Below, piece after piece: positions 1-8,887 of a DNA stretch of 64,000 bases. The notes beneath the pieces were generated by a model that searched no databases, was not told the DNA's origin, and saw only the letters and a list, made by a program, of their open reading frames with translations. Source of the stretch: Mucilaginibacter sp. (GTDB lineage: Bacteria; Bacteroidota; Bacteroidia; Sphingobacteriales; Sphingobacteriaceae). Where the stretch lies: assembly GCF_025359345.1 (NCBI RefSeq), contig NZ_JANYGQ010000015.1:277065-341064 (forward strand), in the 5' to 3' direction. The translations under genes and the position numbers were made by a program. The first letter of the stretch is position 1; each line of letters opens with the position of its first letter.

Positions 1-1090
1 TTAAATCAGTTACCTGGGCTATTACCTTTTGCAGATTTTCGTCCTCCTGCATTTTTTCTTCCGACAGGCGCTTGATGTTATAAAGCACATGGTTAAACTG
101 GGTTTTATCCTTGTCCAGTTCTTCGGTTAACCGTGCTTCCTTATCCTGCTGAAATTTCAGCTGCTCATTCTTTATCTTTTTCTCGCTTTCGTAGGCGCGT
201 ATTTTTGATACATATTCGTTGGTAGCTTTCTGCTGCACCGACAGGTTTTTCTCTTTGGTAAGGCTGTCCAGCTTTTGCTGCTGCAGAAATGCCTCCAGTG
301 TATCAATCTGGCTTACTATCCCCGATTTACCTTGCTTGTGCTTTTGCTCCTGTTCCTCAATCCGGGCTAACGATTCGCTAAAGGATGCAATCCTGAACGA
401 TGCCAGGGTAATGCTCAGTGCTTTGTATTGTTCTTTTATCTGGTAGTAACGCTCTGTTTTCTTGGCTTGGTTCTCCAGCGTTTTGAGGTTTTTCTCAATT
501 TCAAAAAGCAGGTCCTCCACCCTTTCCAAATCAGCCTCGGTATCCTTCAGCTTGGTAAAAGTTTGCTTTTTACGCAGTTTATATTTTGATATGCCCGATG
601 CTTCCTCGAACAAATTACGGCGCGAGCCTTCTTTATTGGTGATGATCTCGTCGATCATCTTCAGTTCGATGATGGAGTACGAATCTGCGCCGATACCCGT
701 GTCCAAAAACAAATCGGTAATATCCTTTAACCGGCATTGCACATCATTCAACCGGTATTCGCTTTCGCCGGTTCGGTATAGTCTCCGCGTAAGGGTTACC
801 TGCGAAAAATCAGTTGGCAATATATTTTTGGTATTGTCAAAAGTCAGCGAAACTTCGGCGAGGTTGGCAGCCTTGCGACTTTTGGTACCGTTAAAAATAA
901 CGTTGTCCATTTTCTCCGACCTGAGCATACGGGTACTTTGCTCGCCCAGCACCCAGCGGATGGAGTCCACCACGTTTGATTTTCCACAGCCGTTAGGACC
1001 CACAATTGCAGTTACACCCTCGTTAAAATTAATCGTAATCTTATCGCCAAAACTTTTAAATCCCTTGATTTCTAACTTTGTAAGCTGCAT
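1..1090 (-). CDS. smc: Chromosome segregation ATPase SMC, N-terminal part (partial)
   Basis: The frame opens at ATG 1090-1088 and stays open to the left edge, giving about 363 N-terminal residues of a protein that normally has about 1,180. The start MQLTKLEIKGFKSFGDK is the SMC signature. It is followed by a Walker A, GPNGCGKSN (residues about 30-38), and WVLGEQS just after it. The visible remainder becomes rich in Lys, Glu and Gln, as expected for the first coiled-coil arm. SMC forms an ATP-gated ring that compacts and segregates the chromosome, together with ScpA and ScpB, neither of which is in this window. The ATPase C-terminal lobe and hinge lie outside. The family call is very secure. 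Confidence 0.96.
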   Translation of the reverse strand, partial: MQLTKLEIKGFKSFGDKITINFNEGVTAIVGPNGCGKSNVVDSIRWVLGEQSTRMLRSEKMDNVIFNGTKSRKAANLAEVSLTFDNTKNILPTDFSQVTLTRRLYRTGESEYRLNDVQCRLKDITDLFLDTGIGADSYSIIELKMIDEIITNKEGSRRNLFEEASGISKYKLRKKQTFTKLKDTEADLERVEDLLFEIEKNLKTLENQAKKTERYYQIKEQYKALSITLASFRIASFSESLARIEEQEQKHKQGKSGIVSQIDTLEAFLQQQKLDSLTKEKNLSVQQKATNEYVSKIRAYESEKKIKNEQLKFQQDKEARLTEELDKDKTQFNHVLYNIKRLSEEKMQEDENLQKVIAQVTDL

Positions 1091-1125
1091 TTACGTCGTA
1101 CCCGTCCTTAAATTTTCGAACCTTC

Positions 1126-1175
1126 AAAGTAATCATAAAAAAATCATTTTTCTATGATTTTTTTATGATTACTTT
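1126..1175. repeat. Perfect 22-bp inverted repeat with 6-nt loop
   Basis: Left arm 1126-1147 and right arm 1154-1175 are exact reverse complements, with loop TTTTCT. Each arm contains a run of seven A or T. The element lies just upstream of smc in a divergent gap, so it could be a cruciform, a regulatory palindrome or a stray bidirectional terminator. A single word-repeat arm built on GATTAGA follows at 1175-1206. Confidence 0.9.
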
Positions 1176-1364
1176 AGAGATTAGAGGCTGAAGATTAGAG
1201 ATTAGTTTTACCTAGCCGACCTGCTTTGGGCTGCTTTAAATCAGGAAGAAAAACACCTGCTTGCGCCAACAAAAAAATCTAAAGCAAAAAAGGATTTGTT
1301 TTGTTATACTTTCTCGGATGTAAAGCTTTGGACCTTTTGCTTTACACTTTTAGTTTAATCCACC

Positions 1365-2003
1365 ATGAAAATAGCAGTATTTGGAGCCACCGGCAATATT
1401 GGCAGCCGTGTAATTACTGAAGCCTTAAACCGGGGCCACGATGTTACCGCGATAATGCGCCATCCAGAAGATTATACCCTGGAGCAACCGCACTTGAAAG
1501 TGGCCCGAGGCGACATTTTCAGAACGCAAGATGTAGAGGCTGCGGTATTTAACCACGATGCTGTTGTAAGCGCCTATAATTTTACAAAAGGCGCTAAGCC
1601 CTCAACTATTGTTGAAGTTGCTGAACCGCTTATAAGCGGCTTAAAACAAGCCGCCGTAAAACGGCTGATAATAGTAGGCGGTGCCGGTAGCCTTGAAGTT
1701 GCCCCTGGCCAGCAATTGGTTGATTCACCTGGGTTTCCACCGGAGTTTAAAGACGCCGCCATGGCCCATCGCGATGCTTTAAAAGTATATCAAAAAGAAA
1801 AGGAGCTTGAGTGGACATATATCAGTCCGGCAGCCTACATAGAACCCGGTGAACGGAAAGGAAATTTCAGAAGAGGCAAAGACAAACTTCTAACCGACGA
1901 AGAAGGCAACAGCCGCATATCGATGGAAGATTTCGCGGTGGCCATTATTGATGAAATTATGAACCCGCAGCATATAAGGGAACGGTTTACAGTTGGATAC
2001 TAA
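1365..2003 (+). CDS. NAD(P)-binding NmrA/YwnB-like oxidoreductase or epimerase
   Basis: A 212-residue protein whose first 15 residues, MKIAVFGATGNIGSR, form the glycine-rich Rossmann loop GATGNIG of atypical short-chain dehydrogenases. The compact single-domain length and the YISPAAYIEPGERKG stretch near residue 155 match the NAD(P)H-binding family of small SDR-like reductases (YwnB/NmrA group). Members bind NAD(P)H and act as redox sensors or small-molecule reductases; the substrate cannot be inferred. No Tyr-xxx-Lys catalytic pair is obvious, which is common in atypical members. It stands alone, divergent from smc and convergent with the phzF-like gene. Confidence 0.8.
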   Translation: MKIAVFGATGNIGSRVITEALNRGHDVTAIMRHPEDYTLEQPHLKVARGDIFRTQDVEAAVFNHDAVVSAYNFTKGAKPSTIVEVAEPLISGLKQAAVKRLIIVGGAGSLEVAPGQQLVDSPGFPPEFKDAAMAHRDALKVYQKEKELEWTYISPAAYIEPGERKGNFRRGKDKLLTDEEGNSRISMEDFAVAIIDEIMNPQHIRERFTVGY

Positions 2004-2004
2004 T

Positions 2005-2108
2005 GAATTTCGGATTTTCGATTTCGGAATTAAAAAGAATTTAATATTTAGAAATCTCAAATTATGCAATTGAGCAAATCCGAAATGGAAAATCCGAATT
2101 CCGAAATC
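2005..2108. repeat. Inverted pair of word-repeat arms (word TTTCGGAT)
   Basis: The arm at 2005-2030 repeats variants of TTTCGGAT, and the arm at 2076-2108 carries the complementary word ATCCGAAA in the other direction. The two arms could fold into a long imperfect hairpin between convergent genes. The right arm reaches the last codons of the phzF-like gene. Confidence 0.75.
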
Positions 2109-2892
2109 AAATAAAAATCTCTCCTTTTAAATAGGTTACCGCTTTTCCGCTCATCTGCACACGGTCGCCTTTTAATTCGCACCAAAGCTCACCTTTGCGG
2201 GCTGATAACTGGTATGCGTGTAATTTAGTTTTACCCAATTTATCTGCCCAATAAGGTATAAGGTTGCAATGGGCCGACCCGGTAACCGGATCTTCGGGGA
2301 TACCCGCGCCGGGAGCAAAAAAGCGGGAAACGAAGTCGGAATTATCACCGGGCGCGGTAACAATTACGCCAACGGTATCCATTTTTGATAAAGCGAAAAA
2401 ATCGGGTGATATATCCCGGATGTCGCTTTCTGATTCATAAACCAGAAAATAATCCCTCGACCTTAATACTTCGAGGGGCTGTTTTTCGCCCAAGGCCTCT
2501 ACTAGGCCAACCGGGGCATCGATATGAATTGGCGGCCTCGATGGGAAGTCCATCTCGTATTTATCGCCATCCTTTTTTACTGTAAGCGTGCCTGCTTTTA
2601 CAGTTTCGAAATGTATTTCATCCCCGTTATGTCCTAACTGGGTAAACAAAATATGCGCAGATGCCAGCGTGGCATGGCCGCACAAATCAATTTCATATTC
2701 GGGGGTAAACCAGCGTAGCTTATAACCGTTGTCGTTTTTTACAAAAAAAGCGGTCTCAGCTAAATTATTTTCAATAGCAATAGTTTGCATCAGGTTATCA
2801 GGCAACCATTTATCCAACGGACAAATAGCAGCCGGGTTGCCGCCAAATAACTTATCGGTAAAAGCATCAGCCTGGTATATAGGTATTGTCAT
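2107..2892 (-). CDS. PhzF family isomerase
   Basis: A 261-residue protein of the PhzF/YddE family of diaminopimelate-epimerase-like isomerases. Family features seen: the N-terminal YQADAFTDKLFGGNPAAIC (residues 5-23, with the conserved GGNPAA), the Glu in NNLAETAFF (about residue 47) that is the proposed acid/base residue, CGHATLASAH (about residue 71), and PEDPVTGSAHC near residue 205. PhzF itself isomerises trans-2,3-dihydro-3-hydroxyanthranilate in phenazine synthesis, but no phenazine genes lie nearby. Most single-copy homologues like this have unknown substrates, so only the family is claimed. Confidence 0.92.
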   Translation of the reverse strand: MTIPIYQADAFTDKLFGGNPAAICPLDKWLPDNLMQTIAIENNLAETAFFVKNDNGYKLRWFTPEYEIDLCGHATLASAHILFTQLGHNGDEIHFETVKAGTLTVKKDGDKYEMDFPSRPPIHIDAPVGLVEALGEKQPLEVLRSRDYFLVYESESDIRDISPDFFALSKMDTVGVIVTAPGDNSDFVSRFFAPGAGIPEDPVTGSAHCNLIPYWADKLGKTKLHAYQLSARKGELWCELKGDRVQMSGKAVTYLKGEIFI

Positions 2893-2999
2893 CGTTTTTT
2901 TGATAAACGCTAAAGGTAAAAGGTTTTTTTAAATTGCGGAAGTCGGAATGCCAATTGTGAAATGAATTAAATGAAATCTTCTCTGCTTCCGCATCGCAC

Positions 3000-4433
3000 T
3001 CACTCTATCCACAGCACACTATTCCCGGTTCCGTATTCATTTTGCTCCCAAAGCTTGTTACCCGGGTCGATTATTAGCTTACCGTCTACAACGAATTTGT
3101 ACAGGTATTTACCTGGTTTAAGGTAAAAGTTAATTATCCATTCATCTCCGGCACGGGTCATACTGTAGCCATCGTCATCCCAGTTATTAAAGCTGCCAAC
3201 CATTCTTACTTTTTTTGCACCGGCATAACCTTTAAGCCTGAAAGTATGGTTGGGTTTAACGGCAATAAACGAGTTACGTATTCCCCCTTCAGTCGCAAAG
3301 TGCGGGTTTGCAGGATCCGTGATCCAGTCGCCATCTACAATAAATTTATAATTATAATTACCTGCCGCAAGGGTGGTGGTTAATGCCCAGCCATCTATAT
3401 TTTTCACCAGGCTTAACTCTTCGCGCCGCCATTTGTTAAAAGTGCCCGCCAAAAAAACCTTTTTTGCATTTGCATAACCGGCCAGTTTAAAAGTAACATC
3501 GTTACCAAGGTTTAAAACCGAATTCAAATTACCCTCACCATCCTTCAGCTTTACCGGGTTGCCCGGGTCGGTTACCCAACGGCCATCAACCAAAAAATGG
3601 TAAACGTGCTTTCCCTCGCTTAAATAAAGCTGCTTTTCCCAGCCGCTCCCTTTCTTTTCCAGCACAATTTCGTTGGTTTTCCATTTATTAAAATCGCCGG
3701 CAAGAGCCACTTTACGGGCCGATGCGTAGCCCGGCAGTTTAATGGTGTAATTATATTTAAAGAAAAGTGAGTTGGTATTACCAACACCATCGTCAACCTG
3801 TAAAAGGTTGTTAGGGTCGGTTGTCCAGTGCCCGTTAATAATATATTTGTATTCGTAAGCTCCGGCTGCCAGCTTAACATCGAGAATCCAGCCCCCGTCG
3901 GTCTTTTTCATAGCGCCCTTTAACGTACTCCAGTTATTAAAATTACCAGACAAAATAACCCTTTTTGCCCTGGTGTTACCCGGCAGGATAAACCTTGTTA
4001 GCCCGGATGATAAACCAAAAACTGTAACCTGCGAAAACTTATTAACCCCGTACTTAACTTCCTCTGGGTAGCCCGGCGCGCCGGCAAACTCCGGCAAACG
4101 GGTAGTAATCTCAAAGGGTGCACTTTGCGGATTGTCATTCAAATCGGAAAGTGAACGGTCGAAACGGACCAGGTATTCGTCTTTTGTGGCCAAGTTCCAG
4201 CCATCTTCTTCTAATCCCTTATAGTCATTGTCGAAAAACTTTTCTGCGCTTCGCGCGGTTACACCTGCCACTTTAAGAATACTGTCGATCACTTTCCGGG
4301 GCGATTTCAGGTCGATCTGTAATATCAAATGGTCGCGTGCAATTAGCAGGCTATTCTGGCTTTGGGCCACGGCAGTTTTTATACCGCTTAAAAGCAATAC
4401 AAAAATGGATACCATATAAACCCTTTGCCTCAT
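3000..4433 (-). CDS. Secreted protein with four tandem CBM48/AMPK-type glycogen-binding-like modules
   Basis: A 477-residue exported protein. Residues 1-24 are a signal peptide ending AVAQ. A helical N-terminal region (about 25-140) is followed by four modules at about 144-226, 229-308, 312-393 and 396-476. Each has the same pattern: a hydrophobic strand, the V.L.G.FN.W core, a GW or EW strand, then Y.YKF.VDG.W..DP. This is the E-set/CBM48 fold found in AMPK beta subunits and at the N-terminus of glycogen-branching enzymes. No catalytic domain is present, so a carbohydrate-binding or scaffold role is inferred. It starts 3 nt after the aspartyl protease gene and is probably co-transcribed with it. 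Confidence 0.8.
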   Translation of the reverse strand: MRQRVYMVSIFVLLLSGIKTAVAQSQNSLLIARDHLILQIDLKSPRKVIDSILKVAGVTARSAEKFFDNDYKGLEEDGWNLATKDEYLVRFDRSLSDLNDNPQSAPFEITTRLPEFAGAPGYPEEVKYGVNKFSQVTVFGLSSGLTRFILPGNTRAKRVILSGNFNNWSTLKGAMKKTDGGWILDVKLAAGAYEYKYIINGHWTTDPNNLLQVDDGVGNTNSLFFKYNYTIKLPGYASARKVALAGDFNKWKTNEIVLEKKGSGWEKQLYLSEGKHVYHFLVDGRWVTDPGNPVKLKDGEGNLNSVLNLGNDVTFKLAGYANAKKVFLAGTFNKWRREELSLVKNIDGWALTTTLAAGNYNYKFIVDGDWITDPANPHFATEGGIRNSFIAVKPNHTFRLKGYAGAKKVRMVGSFNNWDDDGYSMTRAGDEWIINFYLKPGKYLYKFVVDGKLIIDPGNKLWEQNEYGTGNSVLWIE

Positions 4434-4436
4434 TTG

Positions 4437-5414
4437 TTAATTTTTATAAATGTACATCTCAAACTCTTTTTTAACGAAATTGATGGTGAATATCCCCCTC
4501 GAGAAAAAATCGTACCCTAGAATGCCATCAACCGTTTGCCCGTAGGCCTTGCCCATTTTTTCCAAATTGGCCACCAGTGCGCGGTTTTTCGCGAAAGTAT
4601 GGTCAGCCATCGTCAGTTTGTCAAAGCTGGTGTACAAAACTTCTACACCTGTACCGCCCAGCCCCTTAATTTTGGCGCGACCAATTACTTCCAGTGTCGC
4701 CATAAATTTCTTCGATCTGTCATAATCCAACAGGTTTGTTTCCGCGGCGCTGTCAAAAGCAAACCACAATGTATAATTATTAACGCTTCCTTTTAAAAAA
4801 ATAACGTCATTGATCAACCTAAAAGGGCTTATCAGCAAGCGGTCGTGAAATATACGCTCCCCTTCAGGAATATTCCCACTTTTATCCAATTTTTGAATGT
4901 AAAGGACGTTGTTAAAAAGATCGACTGTTACTGCAAAATTTGCAAAAAGCCTTGTACCCAGTAAACCGAGGACCTTTATGTTTCTGCCGTTTTCAATAAA
5001 TCCAAGGTCGCAAACATGGGCAGTTAGGCGGCTATATTGCAGGTCGAGGATTTTAAAATTGCGTACGTAGGTAGTAAACGAACCTGTAGAACCATTAATA
5101 CCGCCGGTTTCGGGCTCATCAACAACCGGCATACCCCTGAAATAGGTTGCATTTAATACCAAACCGGGCGCGCCTGTATCCAAAATAAAATTACCCTCCA
5201 TGGTATCAACCTGCGCTTCAACAACTATGAGGTTGCCTACCCTTTTAATGGGTACAATCATCGTGGTAAAATCGGCAAACGGCGCAGGGTCGGGGTCATA
5301 AACCCGGTGATGCGTATTAAATTTCAACTTGCCAACCAAAACTCCTCCATCTGCCAGCGCGTTGCTGTGCCGGCAAATAATAAAAAGGAGCAATATCAGG
5401 CAAAATTTTCGCAT
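4437..5414 (-). CDS. Secreted retropepsin-like aspartyl protease
   Basis: A 325-residue protein with an N-terminal signal peptide (residues 1-21, ending in NALA). The first catalytic motif is FILDTGAPGLVLN (around residue 77), a canonical DTG followed by the hydrophobic psi-loop strand. A second, weaker active-site-like motif, AFDSAAETNLL, appears near residue 220, as in two-lobed bacterial members of the aspartyl protease family. GILGYDFFSRG near residue 300 is typical of the C-terminal lobe. It lies 3 nt upstream of the four-module CBM48 gene, so the two probably form an operon; whether one acts on the other is unknown. DSA instead of DTG in lobe two may lower activity. Confidence 0.82.
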   Translation of the reverse strand: MRKFCLILLLFIICRHSNALADGGVLVGKLKFNTHHRVYDPDPAPFADFTTMIVPIKRVGNLIVVEAQVDTMEGNFILDTGAPGLVLNATYFRGMPVVDEPETGGINGSTGSFTTYVRNFKILDLQYSRLTAHVCDLGFIENGRNIKVLGLLGTRLFANFAVTVDLFNNVLYIQKLDKSGNIPEGERIFHDRLLISPFRLINDVIFLKGSVNNYTLWFAFDSAAETNLLDYDRSKKFMATLEVIGRAKIKGLGGTGVEVLYTSFDKLTMADHTFAKNRALVANLEKMGKAYGQTVDGILGYDFFSRGIFTINFVKKEFEMYIYKN

Positions 5415-5476
5415 CAGTTTGGTTGATGCTTAATAGACCCATTTTTTGGTGTGATAGTTACAGGGGAAGTAAAAAA

Positions 5477-5680
5477 AGTCTTGAGTCTGGAGTAAAAAAA
5501 ATCAACCCCTTGACTTAGTACAAACAAGGTCTACATGCACGCAAAGCGTTCCATTTTTACACGCGGAACACCCGGAACACTGTTAAACATGCTGATTATC
5601 AAATATTTGGAAAAATGACTTTTTTCAATCTTCCGAACGCCTGTAGACTTAAGACTCAGAACTTAAGACTTTTGACTTCC
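5477..5680. repeat. Inverted pair of word-repeat arms (AGTCTTGAG / ACTTAAGACT)
   Basis: A short arm at 5477-5494 carries AGTCTTGAGTCTGGAGT. A longer arm at 5644-5680 carries several degenerate copies of the complementary word ACTTAAGACT. The gap between the protease gene and the T9SS gene holds this pair and a dispersed repeat at 5544-5618, and no gene. Confidence 0.65.
5544..5618. repeat. Dispersed repeat, copy 1 (second copy at 37821-37892)
   Basis: A stretch of about 75 bp containing GCGTTCCATTTTT, then ACGCGGAACACCCGGAAC, matches 37821-37892 with only scattered differences. Read on the minus strand both copies give an in-phase short peptide around VPGVPR.KMERF, but the copy here stops soon after, so coding is doubtful. 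The function is unknown. Confidence 0.75.
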
Positions 5681-5687
5681 TTCCCAC

Positions 5688-7670
5688 CTACCTCACCAGC
5701 AACACCCACCCCGATTGCTTCGGCACATAATCATCTTTAAAATCGACAATATAATAATACGTACCAGCGGGTAGCCGGCCGCCATTCGCGCTTCCATCCC
5801 AGGGTTTGCTGTAGCCGATACTGTGGTAAACCAACTGCCCGTAGCGGTTATAAACGTTAAACTCGGCTTTAGGGTAATTGTCGGCGTTTTTGATAAACCA
5901 ATTGTCGTTGATGCCATCGCCGTTTGGCGAAAAGCTGTTTACCGCAGCAAGCACTTTATAAACGCGTACAAACACGTTACTGGTGGCCTCACCGCAGCTA
6001 ACACCCGATACAACATGCAGCGTGTAGGTAATATCAACCGGCGATTTACAAGTTGGTGTTAAAGAGTTTGCGTCATCAAGGTAATCCGACGGTGTCCAAT
6101 GTACCGAAATATTGTCCCCGGCTGCTGTCCCGCTTAATTTCACGGTTTGTCCGTCGAACATTCTCAGCGCCTTTCCGGCATCGGCAACCGGCTTTAGCAG
6201 CACTTTAACCGTTAGCTGTGCCGTAGGCTGTAAACTACAGCCATCGTTGCTTACCGTTACCGTATAAAGAGTGGTTACCGATGGGCTTGCCATTGGGTTG
6301 GCGATGTCGTCATGGTCGAGCCCGGTTGAAGGCTCCCATTTGTAGTGCGTGATATTATTACCGGTTGCGGTAAGCTGCACTGCATCGCCCTGGCAAACCT
6401 GCGCATCGCTTATTTGCTGAACAGATGGCGCCGCGAAGACCTTAACAGTGGTCGACGTGAAAAATGGGCAGTTATTTTTTGTTGCCCTAAGGGTATATAC
6501 ACCCTCATCGGCCAGGCTGGCGGTTTGGGTAACAACAGGGCTGTTTTCTGCTGATATATAATTATTCGGTCCTGTCCATAAATAAGTTTCGGCGCCCGAC
6601 GCCCGTAGCTGTACCGGCTGCCCTTCGCAGGCGCTGGTATTTGCAGTCACCCCTACATCGGGCGGCGGGTAAACATTAACGGTAAGCGGGTCGGAATAAA
6701 TGCGGCATTGCTCTGCGCCGATCGTTGCCTTGTTTAATATGCCTATCCTGTATTGATATTTGCCCGCCGCGGCGTTCGGGAGGGTAACATCTACTGTTAA
6801 ACTTTTTGCACCCGGGATATCCACCCAGCCATTACCGTCATTTAAATTCTGTTGCCATTTATAGTCAGGGTTATCATAACCGGTTTGCTGTGCAACAAGG
6901 GTATAGTTTAAGTTATCATTCTGGCAAGTGCTTTTTGGGTCGATGTTACCAATTGTTGTAAACCCCGTTTGTATCAGGGGACCGCAGGCGCTAAAGGTGA
7001 TATCATCCAGCGCCAGGTCGTTCCCGTTACCACCTGCGCCATTATTAATCATCTTAACCACCAGGTCCGACCCATCCGATGGGCTGGTAAAAAAAGTGCC
7101 ATACTGAACCCAGGTTGGTTCTTCGCTTTCTAATATGTCGCCCGTTTCATATTGTTTTACTAATGTGCCATCCGTTTTTTCAATCCTGAAAGTAATATTC
7201 GGCCTCGAGTAACCCTGGGTTTGCGGCAGCGGGCGCAGTATATTCATTATCCAGGCGGCAAACTGATAGGTAGTATTGGGACAAAGTTTACTGCCATCCA
7301 CCTTATAGGTAAAAAATAGGCTCGGATCAATGGTGGCGTTGATTACCATCATGTATCCAAAGTCCTCCCCTGTTACCAAACCCGTGTGGTCTTTTGCCAC
7401 AGCCTGCCATGTGCCACCTTTACATGATGAGCCCATCCGCTGTAAAATAGCATACGTGCCATCATTTCCCCCGCAACCAGGGCCATAAACATATGTTAAA
7501 TCGGTAACACCTGCCGGAAGTGGTGATCCGCCATCAAACACGGTGCCATGCCCAAAAGTTTCGTTAATTACCGGTGCACCCAAACTGCCAGTACAGGTTT
7601 GCGCCTTAAGCCGGCAAGCGAAAGCACATATAAAACCAACTAAGAATGCAGTGTATAAAATCCGGCGCAT
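5688..7670 (-). CDS. Secreted T9SS type B cargo protein with gliding-type C-terminal domain
   Basis: A 660-residue protein. A signal peptide (about 1-23) precedes a Cys-containing N-terminal adhesive region (GPGCGGNDGTYAI, and LALDDITFSACG near residue 228). Repeated Ig/PKD-like beta domains follow at about 235-570. The C-terminal 85 residues start at VNSFSPNGDGINDNWFIKN and include YNRYGQLVY, WDGSANGGRLPAGTYYY and a terminal WVLLVR. That block is the gliding motility-associated C-terminal domain that directs type IX secretion and surface attachment. The passenger probably binds a surface or polymer; no catalytic domain is visible. Two more T9SS/gliding-linked genes lie in the window (32.9 kb cargo, 59.7 kb gldC). 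Confidence 0.88.
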   Translation of the reverse strand: MRRILYTAFLVGFICAFACRLKAQTCTGSLGAPVINETFGHGTVFDGGSPLPAGVTDLTYVYGPGCGGNDGTYAILQRMGSSCKGGTWQAVAKDHTGLVTGEDFGYMMVINATIDPSLFFTYKVDGSKLCPNTTYQFAAWIMNILRPLPQTQGYSRPNITFRIEKTDGTLVKQYETGDILESEEPTWVQYGTFFTSPSDGSDLVVKMINNGAGGNGNDLALDDITFSACGPLIQTGFTTIGNIDPKSTCQNDNLNYTLVAQQTGYDNPDYKWQQNLNDGNGWVDIPGAKSLTVDVTLPNAAAGKYQYRIGILNKATIGAEQCRIYSDPLTVNVYPPPDVGVTANTSACEGQPVQLRASGAETYLWTGPNNYISAENSPVVTQTASLADEGVYTLRATKNNCPFFTSTTVKVFAAPSVQQISDAQVCQGDAVQLTATGNNITHYKWEPSTGLDHDDIANPMASPSVTTLYTVTVSNDGCSLQPTAQLTVKVLLKPVADAGKALRMFDGQTVKLSGTAAGDNISVHWTPSDYLDDANSLTPTCKSPVDITYTLHVVSGVSCGEATSNVFVRVYKVLAAVNSFSPNGDGINDNWFIKNADNYPKAEFNVYNRYGQLVYHSIGYSKPWDGSANGGRLPAGTYYYIVDFKDDYVPKQSGWVLLVR

Positions 7671-7730
7671 TGGGTTACTACAAAACTTGATGTATGCAAC
7701 CTATAAAAATATAATTTATTGCGGATAAAT

Positions 7731-7862
7731 AAGAAGGAAGCAAGAAAGCAAGAACCAAGAAATCAATAAATTAAGAAGCAGCATAAAATGTGTAGAAACA
7801 AAAAAGCCAGGATTTCTCCCGGCTCTTTTATCTTGATTCTTGTATCTTGATTTCTTGACTCT
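7731..7862. repeat. Inverted pair of word-repeat arms (CAAGAA / TTCTTG) around the rpoD terminator
   Basis: The arm at 7731-7779 has degenerate CAAGAA words, and the arm at 7828-7862 has the complementary TCTTGATT words. The rpoD terminator hairpin sits between them. Confidence 0.7.
7800..7830 (-). terminator. Rho-independent terminator of rpoD
   Basis: On the minus strand an 8-bp stem, AGCCGGGA / TCCTGGCT (one G-T pair), with a GAAA loop is followed directly by TTTTTTG. It lies about 35 nt after the rpoD stop codon. Confidence 0.9.
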
Positions 7863-7865
7863 CTT

Positions 7866-8726
7866 CTACCCGAGATATGATTTCAGGATTTTGCTTCTTG
7901 AAGTATGGCGTAAACGCTGTAACGCTTTATCCTTTATCTGGCGAACACGTTCGCGGGTAAGGTTAAACTTCTCGCCTATTTCCTCCAATGATAATGGATG
8001 ATTGGTACCTAACCCAAAGAACAGCACAATAATTTCGCGCTCGCGTTCAGTAAGCGTCGATAGCGAACGTTTTATTTCTTCGGATAATGATTCGTTAATT
8101 AATATCGAATCGGTATTTGGCTCCTGGTTTTCCAGTACGTCCAACAAAGTATTTTCTTCACCCTGTACAAACGGCGCATCCATTGATACATGGCGGCCAG
8201 AGTTGCTTAACGTGTCGGATATTTTGTCGACAGTGGTTTCCAGCATATCGGCAAGTTCTTCGGGCGATGGTTCGCGCTCAAATTCCTGCTCAAGTTTTGA
8301 AAACGCTTTGCTTATTTTACTTAACGAGCCTACCTGGTTTAAGGGTAAACGTACTATACGCGATTGCTCGGCAATAGCCTGCAATATCGATTGGCGGATC
8401 CACCAAACGGCGTATGATATAAATTTAAAACCTTTGGTTTCGTCAAAACGCTTTGCAGCTTTTATCAAACCTAAGTTACCTTCGTTTATTAAATCGCCAA
8501 GGGTAAGTCCCTGGTTTTGATATTGCTTAGCTACCGAAACCACGAAACGAAGGTTGGTTTTTGTTAAGCGTTCTAAAGCCGCCTGGTCACCTTCCCGTAT
8601 TTTTTGAGCTAAAATTACTTCTTCTTCGGCTGTTATCAGGTCAACTTTACCAATTTCGTGCAGATATTTATCAAGTGATTGCGACTCACGATTGGTAATA
8701 GATTGTGTTATTTTGAGTTGTCTCAT
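7866..8726 (-). CDS. rpoD: Primary RNA polymerase sigma factor (RpoD/SigA, short Bacteroidota form)
   Basis: A 286-residue sigma-70 factor. Region 1.2 covers about residues 17-50, followed directly by region 2 ([20 protein letters not shown], then [18 protein letters not shown]) and the 2.4 helix [10 protein letters not shown] (residues about 106-115). Region 3 is at about 130-190. Region 4 ends in the helix-turn-helix [17 protein letters not shown]...LTRERVRQI (about 224-267). The long region 1.1 is absent, as in other Bacteroidota housekeeping sigma factors, which read -33/-7 promoters of the TTG / TAnnTTTG type. It has its own promoter and a strong terminator, so it is probably monocistronic. 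Confidence 0.97.
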   Translation of the reverse strand: MRQLKITQSITNRESQSLDKYLHEIGKVDLITAEEEVILAQKIREGDQAALERLTKTNLRFVVSVAKQYQNQGLTLGDLINEGNLGLIKAAKRFDETKGFKFISYAVWWIRQSILQAIAEQSRIVRLPLNQVGSLSKISKAFSKLEQEFEREPSPEELADMLETTVDKISDTLSNSGRHVSMDAPFVQGEENTLLDVLENQEPNTDSILINESLSEEIKRSLSTLTEREREIIVLFFGLGTNHPLSLEEIGEKFNLTRERVRQIKDKALQRLRHTSRSKILKSYLG

Positions 8727-8770
8727 TTATATTTATTAACCTCGATTGTGTTGTTTTAGAAATGAACGTG

Positions 8771-8778
8771 CAAAGCTA
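8771..8778 (-). promoter_or_regulatory. Putative -7 promoter element of rpoD
   Basis: The minus strand reads TAGCTTTG, an exact TAnnTTTG match, about 44 nt before the rpoD ATG. A leader of about 40 nt would follow. No clear -33 TTG is seen. Confidence 0.55.
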
Positions 8779-8887
8779 TAAAATTGTTATAGAAAATTTT
8801 CAGGAATTTTCAATAAAATAAATATTTACATTTTACTGATTTCATGCGTGTTATTGCACGGTTTTTGTGGTTGGCGGCGCGTAATTC

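Noticed and set aside
462..1157. 231-codon plus-strand ORF
   Set aside because: It is a shadow of the smc gene on the opposite strand, where codons encode clear SMC motifs.
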